From Magicicada septendecula (Eukaryota > Arthropoda > Insecta > Hemiptera > Cicadidae): a stretch of DNA of 64,000 nucleotides. This document shows positions 19,691 to 31,904 of this stretch, piece after piece. The DNA lies in NCBI GenBank assembly GCA_034769895.1, contig CM068367.1, forward strand, positions 115,552,573 through 115,616,572. The letters are read 5' to 3'. The notes under the pieces were generated by a model. The model did not search any database. It had not been told where the DNA came from and worked only from the letters and a program-made list of their open reading frames with translations. The position numbers were made by a program, and so were the translations under genes. The stretch's first letter is position 1; each line of letters opens with the position of its first letter.

Positions 19691-19860
19691 ATACCGTATA
19701 TATTCGAACCGTGACTAAGCAACTGTAGTTACAATTACTAGCCCTATGTTCTTAATGTCTACTCTATTTATTAATACTTCTATTTTATTTCTAATTCTCA
19801 GTTTAGTTAACTTATTTAACTCAATTCATTCATCTGCCTTTTTGACAAATCTAAATGTAG

Positions 19861-19887
19861 ATTTTGCCACGCGAGTTGGGCGACAAA
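19861..19887 (-). other. Primer-binding-site region (tRNA not identified)
   Basis: Directly downstream of the 5' LTR on the minus strand the sequence reads TTTGTCGCCCAACTCGCG then TGGCAAAA. A primer-binding site is expected here. GTCGCCCAAC resembles sites in other retroelements, and TGGCAAAA supplies the usual TGG, but I cannot name the tRNA with confidence. Confidence 0.4.
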
Positions 19888-21853
19888 TATAAGAATTTTT
19901 CTTTATATTGGGAGTTTTTGATAATTGTAATAAATTAATAATTAAAATTACTTACTGCAAAAAGGTTTCAAATTCCCGGGCGCCACCTCATGTCTACAAG
20001 GATGTGGATATAAAGGATTCATTTGCCAAACACACAACAACAATATTATGTCTAATGCTTATTTAATTAATCAAGTTGTAGCAAATTACAAATATAACAT
20101 TCTGGATGGATATTTCCTTAAGTAGAATCACTTCTCTTATCTTAACAATGAGTATCTCTGAAATCGCGATGAATTAACATTTAATAATTTTATAACACTT
20201 ATAATTGTAAATTATAATCTACAATTGTATTTGGCAAATTTATATTATTGTTTAGATATGGTTTTTTAAGAATTTACTAGTGACGTTTTATTTCGCTTCA
20301 GTCGAATGCAGAGCACTGAGAGGCAGTTCTCAAGGTTAATTAATTATTAGAGTGAGTTCTTTGATTTGAATGAATTGAGTTTGTTGACTTAACTCTAAAG
20401 TACCATTAGTTTGAGAACGTTGATTATTCGTAGTTCATACTCTCGGTGACATCATGTGGTCCTCTGTGTTTAGTAGTTGCAGATCTCCGTAGTCGTTGTA
20501 GATTACGTATCCTTTCGCGATCACTGCACCTCACAATCACTGTTTAATTATTGACGCATTCTCGACCTGTTCACTTTTCACGGCACACCTATTGTGTTGA
20601 ATATGAGTGTCCTTAATTGATGTGGGTAAAGTTCATGTGTAATGTTTTTTTTTTAATAGTTCTTAGATTGCTGATTTTATGTCTAATGTCTCTGTTGTAG
20701 AATATGCACTGAGTCTCTATGTTGATGTGTTCTGTATTATAGAAAAGCTGCTGTGATGTTTATAGTTTCTTGTGAATTATTTGTAATTGTAGAATGTCTG
20801 TTAATTGAATTTGTCTTCACTTAGTATTGTACTGTGTATCCGTATTCTCCGACACTTTGTTTAAATTATGGTGAAGTTCAACTCTCTTGCGAGTTAAGAT
20901 GATTTGTGGTGATCACTTTGTAAATGATGAGTACTAGACTAGACTAATGATGAGTACTGGACTAATGATGAGTACTAGACTGATGATGAATACTAGACTG
21001 ATTATGAATACTAGACTGCCGTTTTTCTGTTCTGAGATCTACCAAGTATACTCTCATCCCGCCTACCTCTGCTGAATCTTCCATCTGCTTGGATACTCTT
21101 ATTGGTTCCTTAGCCGGTGTGACAAATTGTATATTCGTAATTGGTTTTCGAGTATATCTGCTTTATACGTGATTCTCTTGTCGAACTCCCATTGGTCCTG
21201 ATTGTTCCTACAGCCGTTTTCTCTATTTACTAGGAATCTCATTCAAGCACTCCAGAATTCGTGAGTTTCGCTTTCCCCTTGTAAATCAGGCGACATTTCT
21301 TTGTCTCTCGTGGCCGTCTCCTAGTGTCCACTTTCTGTTACACTTTGACGTAGATACAATACTGGTATTGTTCGATCTGCTGCACCATTGTTTATTTTCA
21401 AGTTGCACTCTAGCTTTGTTTTGAGTCTGGAACGAATCTTCCTTTGTAATCACGACTTTCGTCAATTTTCTACGTTGCAATTGTTCTGGCCTCTAATGTT
21501 GTACCGTATCGAATTGACAAACTCTTTGCTTTCAGTCTGTGTCAAAGTTTTAAAAAGGGTAAATTGGTTTATTGGGGGTTATGCCTTTCTTACTCAGACC
21601 AGCTGCCTGATGCGAAATACAACGTCACACATACATTTAGTAAGTGTCACTCTTTTTGTCAAACAATTAACTTTACAGCCGTAACACATCAAGCTGTCTG
21701 TAGGTTACAATGCCAAGAGGACAGTCTTACAAACTTTCCCTTCACACCCTCACATACTTCTTTGTCAAATATAACTGCTAGTACACATTATTTTTTAGCT
21801 ATTCTTTACTACTTGTACAATTTTATAAATATTTTTCAAAAATAAACGTTACA
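19888..21853 (-). repeat. 5' LTR of the gypsy-type element
   Basis: 1,966 bp, first LTR in the direction of transcription. It differs from the 3' LTR by about six substitutions and one inserted A (near 21661). It contains the same short tandem array (about 20925-21018). Promoter and polyadenylation sites must lie here, but I could not fix them by eye. Confidence 0.95.
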
Positions 21854-22034
21854 ATATTTTCACCTTCAAAGTTGCATCATTCGGATACAACATGATTAGG
21901 TTAACGTTAATTTTAGTCTTCAAAAACTTCTATAATGCTACTTCACTTTTTGATATAGCATTGAGCGCGCTCAACAGTTTCTGTTTTACATGTTCAACAG
22001 TCTGAAACTTGGTTTCCGGCAAAAAAACAACTAA

Positions 22035-22332
22035 GTAGAATACAAGCATCGGAGATGAGATTCTTGCGATCTGTTAAAGACTGTACACAATGGCTATAAT
22101 GAGAAGGCATTCGTAAGGAGTTGAACATTTTTAGCATTCAAGGTCGTATCGAAGAAAGCAAAGAGAGATGGATTTCTCATCTGAATACGATGCCAGATGG
22201 CAGGTTGCCTAAGGAAGTTGGGCAATACAAGCCTATTGGACAGCGGAGTATAGGAAGACCTACGAAGCGTTGGTAAAATGTATTCCTTAGGGATAGGAAC
22301 AGGTGATTCGCCTAGTCACTGATAGAAGAAGA
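22035..22332 (+). mobile_element. LINE 3' end with (GAA)n tail (RTE-like)
   Basis: Translation gives SEMRFLRSVKDCTQW, EGIRKELNIFSIQGRIEESKERWISHLNTMPDGRLPKEVGQYKPIGQRSIGRPTKRW in one frame with a few stops. This is the standard RTE-like C-terminus (EM-FLR-V-G-T--D--RN--IRKEL-I-SI). The 3' end is AGTCACTGATAGAAGAAGAAG. The very end is related to the piece at 56195-56270. Confidence 0.85.
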
Positions 22333-23110
22333 AGCGACGATGTTCAACAATTGTAAAACTTTGTACTTTTGTGGTAATTATAATTAGTGGAGAGAGAAAA
22401 GCACTGGAACGTGTTTGGCGGGAATACGTCAGTTGTGTTGTCATTACAATGTTTTTTTGCCTAAAACACTCGAAAAAGTGATGACGCCAGTCCTGGTACA
22501 TTATCAGTGTGCAATTTCTATAAATATTATCCTTACGTAAATTTGGTACTCTCTGTGAACAGCTTCACGTAAGTAGCACAAAGAACCCAAATTTTATTTA
22601 CCGTTGCAACTAGTGATGAAACTAACTTCGTGGAACAGAAAATCAGAATCTTCATTTGTCTATCACAATCTTCAACTCAATCAAGTCAGTTTTTTAAGCT
22701 TTTGTGCCACTTTTAAACCGCTTGTTCGTGCTTAGTAGGCTTCCTAGACACATCCTGCAACACTTTCACCACGATACAGTAGTTTATCTTGTTAGTTACA
22801 GAAATTTAATCCACGTTCTTCAATCTTGATTTGTAGAATATCAAAAAATGCACTAAATACACTAAAACACAACTTACTCAATTGGCTGAGTCAAACCTAA
22901 AACTGTGCATCCAACAGGGCCAAACGTTTAAACGAATGTCATTAAATATCACATAAAATTTTTTATTTTGACACTTTTAGCACGAAAAATTCAAAAATTC
23001 TACGAACGTTTTGATCAAATCTCGTACATTTCGTATAATTTAATAATTGATTACTAAACAGTCCGTCCATTATATTTTCTTTTTTAAGTGACTTTTACAA
23101 ACTCACTAAA
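22333..23110. other. No gene recognised
   Basis: AT-rich intron-like sequence. Short minus-strand frame at 22316-22501 shows no motif. Nothing else supported. Confidence 0.45.
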
Positions 23111-23431
23111 ATAGAGTACCAATTATCCGGAAATCGGTTATCCGGCAACGGGTATGTTGAGGGATACTCGGATGTACAATACAGCACTGATGACTGAAGT
23201 TAAGTTGTGTAAATGTGTATACAGATTTACAAGTAGCAATGAAATTTTGACTGTTGCTTCTTGAAATCGTGCTGTTTTATTGATTTGAAACTAGCCTTGA
23301 CTGTCGTCGAGTATCTATGGAAGGGCAAAGATACTTCTGATGTTATCTATAACATTTTGTAGGTACAAAAATTACCTGGAAAAATTAATTTCCCGGACAG
23401 GCCGGACAATCCGGATTATGATTCTCTACTT
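23111..23431. mobile_element. pogo/Tigger-like MITE
   Basis: Left end TAGAGTACCAATTATCCGG at 23112 and right end (reverse complement) TAGAGAATCATAATCCGG at about 23430 form degenerate terminal inverted repeats. Each is followed inward by a second CCGG(C) word (GGTTATCCGGCAAC / TTGTCCGGCCTG). The ...TTATCCGG signature is that of pogo/Tigger elements. About 320 bp with no transposase, hence a non-autonomous copy. A TA duplication is not clear. Confidence 0.55.
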
Positions 23432-25290
23432 TAAAACTAATTTATCGCCAGGAAATTGTACTAGTGCGGCGCGCGCGCGCGGGCGCGTGTGTTTGAGCTT
23501 GAATCCGAGGTCTGTTGTTTGCAATTCCCTTTTCTGTATGAGAGTGCACACAGGTTTATGAGGACTTTAAATAAAAAGTTTAAAACGTGTTGAAACATAT
23601 TAAAAGACAATTTTATTTTATTTTTGTTTATTGATTATTTCTATCTTACAGTCTCTTCAAGCAGATAATGAATAACGTCGGTCATCGCAAGCACAATAGT
23701 GAGTAAATCAAAGACAAACGGGGAAGTCAGAGAACTAGTCGACTCAAACTGGGTCACAACAAATGGTATAAAGCAATAAAGTATATAAGTCCACGGATTA
23801 ACTCTAACTCTTCAAGTTTCTTAAAACTATTGAAATTCAGAGAACCCAACAAATTTATTGCCAGATAGTTTGGATGCCAGTTTAGTCTTATGCTTTTCGG
23901 TTGTTATGCCAAGAACGAGGTAAACGGATTTACTGCTGGCGTACGATGAAACATTAGAACCAGATGTCAATGTTCTACTTAGAAATATTTCGCATATGTG
24001 TATATGCTGTATGTTCAGAATTGTTTCTGTACTTTATAGTGGTATTCAATACGACCAACGTTGCATATGACCATATTTTCACTTCATTGAAAAGTTTATG
24101 ATGGCTTTTTAAATTGTGAGTTTGATCTTCCCTGATGGACTTCATTTGCAACCAAGGGAAAAGTATGCTAATTTTACTGTTCACTTTAGAGGCCAATTTT
24201 TTCTGTCCGTCTGAGCCGATATACAGATATTTAAAAACGTCTCCCATTTTCGTTGTCAACTGTTTATTCAGTAGGATATTTTTATAGAATAATTGAAACA
24301 TATTAAAATATCAGACTTTTAAGGATATTAAAATATATTTTGATTAGTGAGTGCGTGCATATCTAGCACGTACTAGCGATCTAGTACGAACGTACGTACG
24401 TGTGTGTGTGTGTGGGGGGGGTCTACCTACCCGTGAGTCTCGTCTGTCTAGTTGTATGTAATATTTCCTAATACTAGAATTAATAAAAATTAATATCAGA
24501 ACTAATATTAGATTTACTAATATCATAATTAGTCCGAAACATAAACTATTTGTGAGGACTTTTCAACAAAATTATTGTTATCATTGTTAGCTTCGGGATA
24601 AGTAAATCGAGCTCCTAAGATACACTATTACTACTCCACCGTTCTTACTCCAGAGTCATGGTACACGAGCATGTAATTTATATAAGACCAAATAGTGCTA
24701 ACAAATCTCCAATTTTTTGGTTAAAATCGCTCGGGAACCTTCATTTGGAAATACTTTCAGTAGCCCACATTGTGATTCCGATTCGTAGACCGTAATGTAC
24801 AAGCGGCTCGAATATGAAGATAAAGTTCATAGAATAGTTTGAAGTTTGTCTAATTGACTGGCTTCTTGCTAAATATTCTGTTTTGATTTATTCTTCACGA
24901 CCTCCGCTAAAATATTTATTATCATAACTGTTTGCTGTGCTGGCATTATACAATTATCGATCACAAACAGCGGAGGAACCGTAGCAGTTTCTCTGAAATT
25001 TGCGAACATCATTAGTCTGCATTTGAAAGCTGATTACACCATTGAACGGTCGTGCCTAGCCGCTGGTTCGTACGTAGCCGATGAAGGACTAGTCGCAGCA
25101 CAAATACAATACAACACAATACTGCTAATGTATTCTTCTCGCTAGTATCACTGTTAGTGTACAGACGAATGTTGTTATTCGCGTTTTGTTATCACACGTA
25201 TTATCTGCCGAGATAAATAAACATAATGAGGGGAAATCTGTTGATATCAATTTTATATTTCTTCTCTTATTCTTATTCTTTTTATTCTCC
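23432..25290. other. Intron-like stretch, one weak LINE-like frame
   Basis: Contains a GCGCGCGCGCG tract at about 23468-23486 and a GT-rich/G-run patch at 24395-24420. A 108-codon minus-strand frame at 23975-24301 contains KYLYIGSDGQKKLASKVNSKI, faintly like the KYLGS-I-SDG--EKE---RI block of LINEs; I cannot confirm it. Nothing else recognised. Confidence 0.35.
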
Positions 25291-25291
25291 T

Positions 25292-25690
25292 TCTTCTTCT
25301 TAAAATCAATGTGTTATTCATTCAATTCTTCAATTTTCGATTTTCACAAAAACCATATTCTCCTGGGCCGTCCTACATTTTTCTTCCATTTGGTTTACAA
25401 GCCGTTTTACAGTATTATGTTCTCCGTTCCTTTCACTTTGTTGACCATTATTCTGTTTTGTCATTTAGAGAAATGTTTAGTTTGACATTTATGTTCTAAC
25501 TTCGTGTTCAATCCCTGAACAGTATTCAACTCTCCGCTTTCTTCAAACATTTTATTTCCGCAGGCTGCACCCTCGTTTTGTTGTGTTCAGTTACCGTCCA
25601 CGATTCACTTCTACATTCAAGAACAGGTGTTACCATTTCCTTGTACAATTTATTTGAATATCTTTCCATAAATATAAATTCAGAGACCCC
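25292..25690 (-). mobile_element. LINE 3' fragment with (GAA)-rich tail
   Basis: The minus strand encodes MERYSNKLYKEMVTPVLE then SESWTVTEHNKTRVQPAEIKCLKK, later SLNDK and PGEYG. This matches the K-YK-M--PVLLYGSE-WT-T----R-QAAEMK-L pattern of RTE-like LINEs. It has several stops and frame changes. It ends in AAGAAGAAGAAGG on the minus strand (25292-25302). Confidence 0.7.
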
Positions 25691-26379
25691 TACGTTGAAC
25701 TTAAGTAGCAGTATAGTTCTCTACACAATTACAGCGAGATGCATAGAAATGACACTAGATTATGAAAAATATGAAACGGATCTTTGACTAAAATGTAAAT
25801 TATTTTACTAAGTCTTGTCCTAAGTTCAAATTGTCAATACACAATAAAATATTCATAAATACTGAACTCTATTTAGTAATCAACAAAAGAGTTGCGGGTA
25901 ATAGAAAAGTATTAAAAAGGATTCGAACCTTCTAAAACAAAACCGGTGGTCCATCGTACACACAAAATAGCGATTTACATCCTATAATATTTTGGTATTG
26001 ACGACGTGACTGGTAAAGTAAAAACATTTTCTGCCAAGCAAGAATCATGTTTACATCAACATATTAATGTCGAGGTTGTCCGCATCCTTGATAACCAGGA
26101 TGTAATTAGAAGTCTGAAAGCAACAAAATCCTTTGAGCTGATACAATGTTAAGAGTGCGAATATTTAAAGTATATTAGATGTAAAATTACAATGCCTTTG
26201 GGCGAAGTAGTACTTAAAAATTTATTTTAGAAAAAAGTTTTATAATTCGTCTTTATAATTGATTTTAAGATACAATTAAATAGAATAACATATCGATTCA
26301 AGTAGCTTCCTCCTGTAGTCAGTCCATTTCCATATGGTGTTTATACTCGTGACAATACTTTTTTGTGTCTTCTGATAGC

Positions 26380-26525
26380 TAAAAAGCACGTGGTGCTCGG
26401 CACAGCTGCGAGAGCGCTGATTGGTCAGTGTGGGACTGTTGACTGAGGAGAAAGGGGGAGGGAAAGCGCGCTTGCCGGTGATTGGCTCACCTCGGAGTCT
26501 CGTCCGAGTTACCATAGCAACTACT
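26380..26525. promoter_or_regulatory. Promoter-like patch: X-box and two CCAAT boxes
   Basis: A GC-rich island in AT-rich surroundings. It has two ATTGG boxes (GATTGGTCAG near 26418, GATTGGCTCA near 26479; CCAAT on the minus strand) about 60 bp apart, and GTTACCATAGCAAC at 26508-26521. The last is a perfect match to the palindromic X-box bound by RFX factors, typical of ciliary genes and often found with NF-Y (CCAAT) sites. No exon could be tied to it, so a repeat or chance origin remains possible. Confidence 0.45.
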
Positions 26526-26824
26526 TCTTGTAAACACGCAAGGAGAACTGTCAGAAGACGCAGATTGTTTTAATAGCACTGTAGACACGAGTGAGTTAGA
26601 GGAACTATTCATCTTTTATTCATAAACATTCTGTAACAAACCATTACCGTTATGCAAAGGAAGAAGTTAAAACAGTACTGTTGGTAAAGTCTTTCATTGT
26701 CAATATCAAAGAAAAAAGCATTACAAGAAAATGATCGGACAATGTGCCAGTAGGGAAGCGAGATACAGCTCAGGCTGAAGTAACATCTCACAACGGTAAA
26801 ATAAGTTCCGTAGTATCCGTACGA

Positions 26825-27255
26825 ATGGAGCATAGCTCTATATGGGTGTGAGACGTGGACAATTGGAACAGAGTAAAGGAGAAGTTTTGAAGCACTGGAA
26901 ATGTGGTGTTACAGGAAGTTTCTGAAAGTAAGATGGATCGAGAAGGTTAATAATGATGAGATTCTGACTGGAATTGGAGAAACAAAAAGTTGGCAAAGTG
27001 TCGTGAAGAGAAGGGTTGGTCTTATTAGCCACATTATGAGTCACGAGAATTTGATAAAACAATAATTGAAGGTAAGCGGAGGGGACGGAGAGGTGTGGGA
27101 CGTCCTAGCAAGCGCTGGAGTGACCGGCTCTAATCTTTGCCTGTTTGAATCCGCAACAAACCCATCCTTGGTTTAATCCTTGAAGAAAAAGAAGAAGAAG
27201 AAGAAGAAGAAGAAGAAGAAGAGGATGATGATGATGATGATGAAGATGATGATGA
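26825..27255 (+). mobile_element. LINE 3' end with (GAA)n(GAT)n tail
   Basis: Encodes ALYGCETWTIGTE, then FEALEMWCYRKFLKVRWIEKVNNDEIL, RRVGLISHIMSHENL and IIEGKRRGRRGVGRPSKRWSDRL, the classic RTE-type C-terminus, with two stops and a frame shift. The 3' end TAATCTTTGCCTGTTTGA..AACAAACC.ATCCTTGGTTTAA is shared with 52833-52930 and is followed by (GAA)n then (GAT)n (27190-27256). Confidence 0.85.
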
Positions 27256-28554
27256 ATAATTAAAGATTACATTAAAGTGAAAAGAGAAAGAGGAAGATCG
27301 AGACTCCAATATATGAAACAGGTTACTGTTGATGAAAGTTGTAATTCCTATGAGGAGATGAAACGGAAAGAACAGAGAAGATCGGTGTGGAGAACTGTTA
27401 CAAACCAATCTGCGAATTGCTAACTAGGTAAGGAAGGAATAACAAACGGGTTATAACAACCTATCGCACAGTAGACTATTATAATATCAGTAACATCTTC
27501 TTCTTCTTCTTCTTATACACTTCAGGAATTAGGCAATGTGCCTGTTCCGACTCCACATTTTCAGATCCATTTCTTTCTTGGCCTAGGCCTTGTTCAGTAA
27601 GGTACCAAGAAGAATTCACGTAGTATCATGCAGTGACTAGGTTATTAGCAGCCAGGGTGTGTTTCCACGCCTGGCACAAGTGGGAAAAAACTTGGTGAGA
27701 GTGAAACAAAAAACAAAACAAAAAAACAAATAACTACTTGAAGGTTTCTTAAATCGAAGTAAAAACTTCACCTGTGCAAACTTTAATGATAAACAAAACG
27801 GCACACACGTGACGGGAAACGACAACGTCGGTGACTTGGGTGCTTCGGACGTCGGTCAACACGTTTGAAAACTTTCGATAATTACGGCAGACTAGGTTTA
27901 ATGTGCAAACAGCTAGTACCGCCTCGATACTGAATTGTAAGGAAGTATGTTTTAATAGGGCGAATCGTTAATTACTCCACTTTTTGTTTAATTCAGGCAC
28001 CTCGACAATTCACTTCGTCCACTCCTTCCCCATTTGAAGTCAACAATTATTCAGATAACAGTATGAAAGTGATAGCACAAAAGGCAATAATTGAGTCCAG
28101 TTTCTTTTCTCAACGAAACTTAAGTATCCGCTTATAACAGATGAAAAATTAATTCATCCAAATGCATCGTGAAATATTACTCTGATTTAAAGTAGGTTAA
28201 CGACTGTTAGGGGAAGACCTCTGCTTATAGATTTAAATCGTGTTTCTTTTTTTTACAAAATTATTCTTAGTGATTTATATAAAGAGGTTGTTATCGAATG
28301 TAAACCTTATCTACGGCACACAATGAATACATCGTCAGTGGAATTAATTGACGATCAGACGATCGATGGTTAATGTCTTTGTTTGCTGTGAGAATCATTA
28401 GGAGGTGGCGACACAATGTCGTTTGCCAAAGAATTCTCATTAATTATTTTTCGTGTCATTAAGCGTAGAATCACTGAATAGAAGATATCGTGATCAGTCA
28501 CATACGAAAAAGATTTTTATGACATTTTTACCGAATCTTCTCTGTTTCATCATG
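27256..28554. other. No gene recognised
   Basis: Mostly AT-rich, with a (TTC)n patch near 27497-27513 and A-rich runs near 27705-27730. No coding motif, RNA gene or transposon end seen. Confidence 0.45.
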
Positions 28555-29570
28555 TCATCATCTTGACATCACGGCATAGGTAAGGTGCTGCCTGTCCCGA
28601 CTTCAAAGATCCTCCAGCCATCTCTTCCTGGGTCTACCCAGACTCCCCTGTATCCTATAGGTTTGTATTTCCAGACTTGTTTGAAGAACCTTGAATCTAG
28701 CACGTTCTTTGCAATCTTAAAGCCCACCGTTGTTTGCAACCTTTTATTCTTTCATTCTAGCTAAAAACTTGTAAGTCTTCTCTTACGCCCTCATGCCTTA
28801 TACGATAAAGTTTATAACAGTTTTTTAACTTTTTTTAAGAACACCATTTTTGAGGCCTGTATATTACTTTTTTGTCTGTTTGCTGTTGCTTATAATCCAC
28901 ACCCATAGGATAGTGCAGGAACCACCAAACATTAATGTTGTATCTCGACGTATCTTATTTCTAAAAATACGGTTGACTGCCTCACAGATCGTCTGGAACT
29001 TACCTAATTTAACATCAATATCATAATCCTTATCACAGGCAATACCATTATCAAAATCGTTAAAATGGTTGACCTTTTCTACAAATTGATCGTCGATAAT
29101 TGTTTTTTTTTTCTCTTATTGGTACCTTGCGTTGAAATGCCATTACCTTTGTTTTTGTAGTGGAGAATTTCATATTGTATTGTCTGTAAATCTGATGAAG
29201 CTTAAACACAGATTTTGCAAATCAGATTCTGTATTTTGAAATACAACCAAGTCGTCAGCAAACGACAGAACTTTCAAATATCTGTCTCGTGATATCTTAA
29301 TACTGTACTAGGATTCACTAGATGTTTCCATTTCGTTACTAGATCGTCAATACAAATGTCAAAAAGAGTGGATCATGAACTGCACGCTTGTCTAACACCT
29401 TGATTGACAGATATTTGTTGAAATATCTTACAATTATATTTAACAGCTATTCTTGTTTCGTTATACTCTATAGGCCTTTTATAGTTCTAATACGTTGTTC
29501 TAGATGTTTTTCTAATACTTGCCACAACTAATTTCTATCTACCCTATCACAGGAATTTTCAAGGCAACGA
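28555..29570 (-). mobile_element. LINE reverse-transcriptase pseudogene
   Basis: On the minus strand the fragments run SCDRVDRN.LWQVLEKH (RT domain 1), LSIKVLDKRAVHDPLF, a degenerate catalytic region near 29280, MKFSTTKTKVMAFQRKVPIR, FVEKVNHFNDFDNGI, KLGKFQTICEAVNRIFRNKIR, then LQTSLEIQTYRIQGSLGRPRKRWLEDL. The order matches an RTE-like ORF2 from the palm to the GRPRKRW end. Many stops and frameshifts; about 1 kb of a 5'-truncated copy. Confidence 0.8.
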
Positions 29571-30193
29571 GAGCTACATGTATTCGTTATTTTTATTGAA
29601 CTAAAGACGCTTCTCAATGATTTGTGCAATACTAATAGCATTGTCTGTACAAGACAATAATAACGGATATATTACTCTTCCTCTGTTTGTGTAATTAATA
29701 ATGTACCTGAGCGAGAAATCAGTCAGTAAAGTCAAAATGTAAACACTCCAAACTTTGATGTGAGCAGAAACAGACGCTCTTGCTATTTTTCAGTAGGTTA
29801 AGGAAACACGTTAAGGCTGTTTCGACACTGTTGGCTTCCGGCCTGTGTTTATTAGTTTACTGCACAAAGCATAGGGATATTATCGGCGTGATACGTGATA
29901 GATTTAACGGAACGGGTGGATTTATCACACAGCTCGCGTGGAAGATGATGTTAACGTGTTTCCTAGAGCTGTAACACGTGGTCTCAACGACGACACACGT
30001 TGCCGCAGTCAAACTCGGCCAACCTACGTGCGTAATTATCTTACGAATAATGAACACAAGTTCCGACTCACAGCTGACGTCTCCTATTCAACACAAAAGC
30101 GAAACAGCTTAATGTCAGTATCTACGTATAATATGTGTTTCTCCATACGATCTTTGAACCTAACTTTCGATGTTACATGAAAATTACCAGAAG
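29571..30193. other. No gene recognised
   Basis: Moderate GC in 29760-30060 with short open frames on both strands, none with a recognisable motif or convincing splice pattern. Confidence 0.4.
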
Positions 30194-30285
30194 GGTTAGG
30201 TTAGGTTGGACAATAACCATCGTTGGAAATTATCGCACAACGTTTCGACCACTAAACGTTGTCTTCTTCAGGTGTACGTTAAACT
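30194..30285 (-). ncRNA. Hammerhead-like core next to TTAGG units
   Basis: On the minus strand CTGAAGA (plus 30265-30271), one A, stem II GACAAC / GTGGTC (five of six pairs, loop GTTTA), GAAAC (30242-30246) and GTT. Stem I is CAC/GTG, 3 bp perfect. CUGANGA tolerates any base at the fifth position, so the box is intact. GGTTAGGTTAGGTT at 30194-30207, on the far side of the body, resembles the insect telomere unit TTAGG. Confidence 0.6.
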
Positions 30286-31904
30286 AGTTGATGATGACAC
30301 AGTCCCAAACACGACTCGTGGCCTGAAGACAGCTAACTCGGTTCTGGAGACAGACTGTCAATCGTGTACGATTATTTAGCTGAAGCAACTATCATTAATG
30401 ATCCGTTGATTATTTATATAGAGCCCCACTTATTGAACTCGTCTTCTTCTGATAGTTTCTATCCGTTTCGTATGTTGGATATCGTACAGACTATTTTAAC
30501 TTTCTTTACTGCTGCACGGAATAAATCAGTTGTATTCATGTCATTACATTTCTCAGCCATGATATTCTCGGTCGCCCAACTCCTCTCTTTCCAAGTACTT
30601 TCCCGTGTAGTATGGACTCCAATAAGTAAAATCTCTGTTCAAGCTCCGGATGATTTTGCCTTGAACATAGCCATGGTGCTATTACTAGAGATATCTAAAC
30701 GATCATTAATGTAGTGGTTTCTCGTTGGCTTCTACATCCCAATGTCGTTGACTAGTAACTAATTCATCCGCCTTCGGGGCCGATTTCTCAACCCCAGGAG
30801 AATAAGGTGCCCTACCGCTTGCCAGTTCATCCAACCGAAGCTGTGGATTAGCAAGTGGGAGACTACTTATTCCGGTAGTCACTCGGTCGCCATTTCCTCG
30901 TCAGTTAAAACAGGGTGCACGATACAACGGAGGCTGTAGTTCGAGAAAGTGAGGTTGGCATTTGTACATGAAAGGCTATATATCGCGCATCATATTGGAC
31001 TCTGCTAGTTTCATTTTCCCCAAAAACCTTAGTGGTAGGCTCAGTTTTGTGGCTGTCGACCGTTTAGCTTACTGTTTGACCAAATTAATGACGCATTTAT
31101 ATTTCAATCTGGTTATGAGATAACTCATTGGGAGTCATTAACCTAATGGAGTGAAATAAGTGGTGTTCCATATGTAGAATGTCAGACGTTGAATCTCTGT
31201 CGTCTGCAACTGATAAAAGGCTTCTTATAAAATATTTCCCTAAAAAGATTACTTTTTATTTCTGTCTTCTATGGGGAATAAAATGTGGTTTCAACGACAA
31301 CAAAAAAATCACGCCCCAGAACATATGGATTCGATATTTACGGATCTTAAAAAATGTTTTTCTTTTTCATTATGTCAGTGTTAAATGCATCATGCATTAT
31401 TAAATGTATAGTTAAGTAAACGTAATACGTAATTTACCGTATATTACTATTGGGTGGTTGGTTAAATTTTCAATTTTAGTTTTGGGATTTATTTTTTTTT
31501 CTTGTGACGAGTTGAATGTACTTACTTAATCCGATTTTCTCCGTCTCAGTAGTAGTTTAAGACGATCCACTTTTCCAATCCGCTGTCAACAGTAAGTCGT
31601 AAAATATTATCGGAATCAAACAATTTCTTTCTTAAACTTTTCAGTGTCGTTTAAAGATACCGTACGTTATGAAAAACTTTAAATTTTCCTTGAAGATTAT
31701 ATGAGAATCTATAAAACGCTACTCGTACTTTTTTTTTTAAATAACTTTATAATTTTTGAATTAATTGTTTTTAAAATTAATTCAATTACTAAATAGTATT
31801 AATCTGTATTACCCCGAGCACATAAAACACAACAAATTCAAAACTGAAAAATATAAATTGTGCGAACCTTCTTCCTTTTATGATCAACGGATGATATCGT
31901 TACA
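30286..31904. other. Intron-like; unclassified repeat-like patch
   Basis: A segment at about 30765-30960 is GC-richer (CATCCGCCTTCGGGGCC..., TTCCGGTAGTCACTCGGTCG) and looks like part of a dispersed repeat, but I cannot classify it and see no second copy in the window. An open plus-strand frame at 30364-30714 has no recognisable motif. Otherwise AT-rich. Confidence 0.35.

Larger units (their letters stand above)
11902..21853 (-). mobile_element. Ty3/gypsy-type LTR retrotransposon, nearly intact
   Basis: About 9.95 kb, bounded by two LTRs of 1,965 and 1,966 bp that differ at about six bases and one indel (roughly 99.6% identical), so insertion is recent. It is flanked by a 4-bp ATAT target-site duplication (11898-11901 and 21854-21857). 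On the minus strand the order is 5' LTR, gag, pol (protease, reverse transcriptase, RNase H, integrase), about 870 bp of noncoding AT-rich DNA, 3' LTR. Protease-RT-RNaseH-integrase order places it in Ty3/gypsy. No envelope gene is seen. Gag and pol overlap in the -1 frame with a slippery heptamer, and pol contains one in-frame TGA. It lies in the intron just upstream of the guanylyl cyclase exon, in sense. Confidence 0.96.

Noticed and set aside
25915..25980. tRNA-like T-arm word GGATTCGAACC
   Set aside because: No cloverleaf could be folded around it by eye on either strand.
27130..27408. Serine-rich ORF on the minus strand
   Set aside because: Antisense of a LINE (GAA)n(GAT)n tail.
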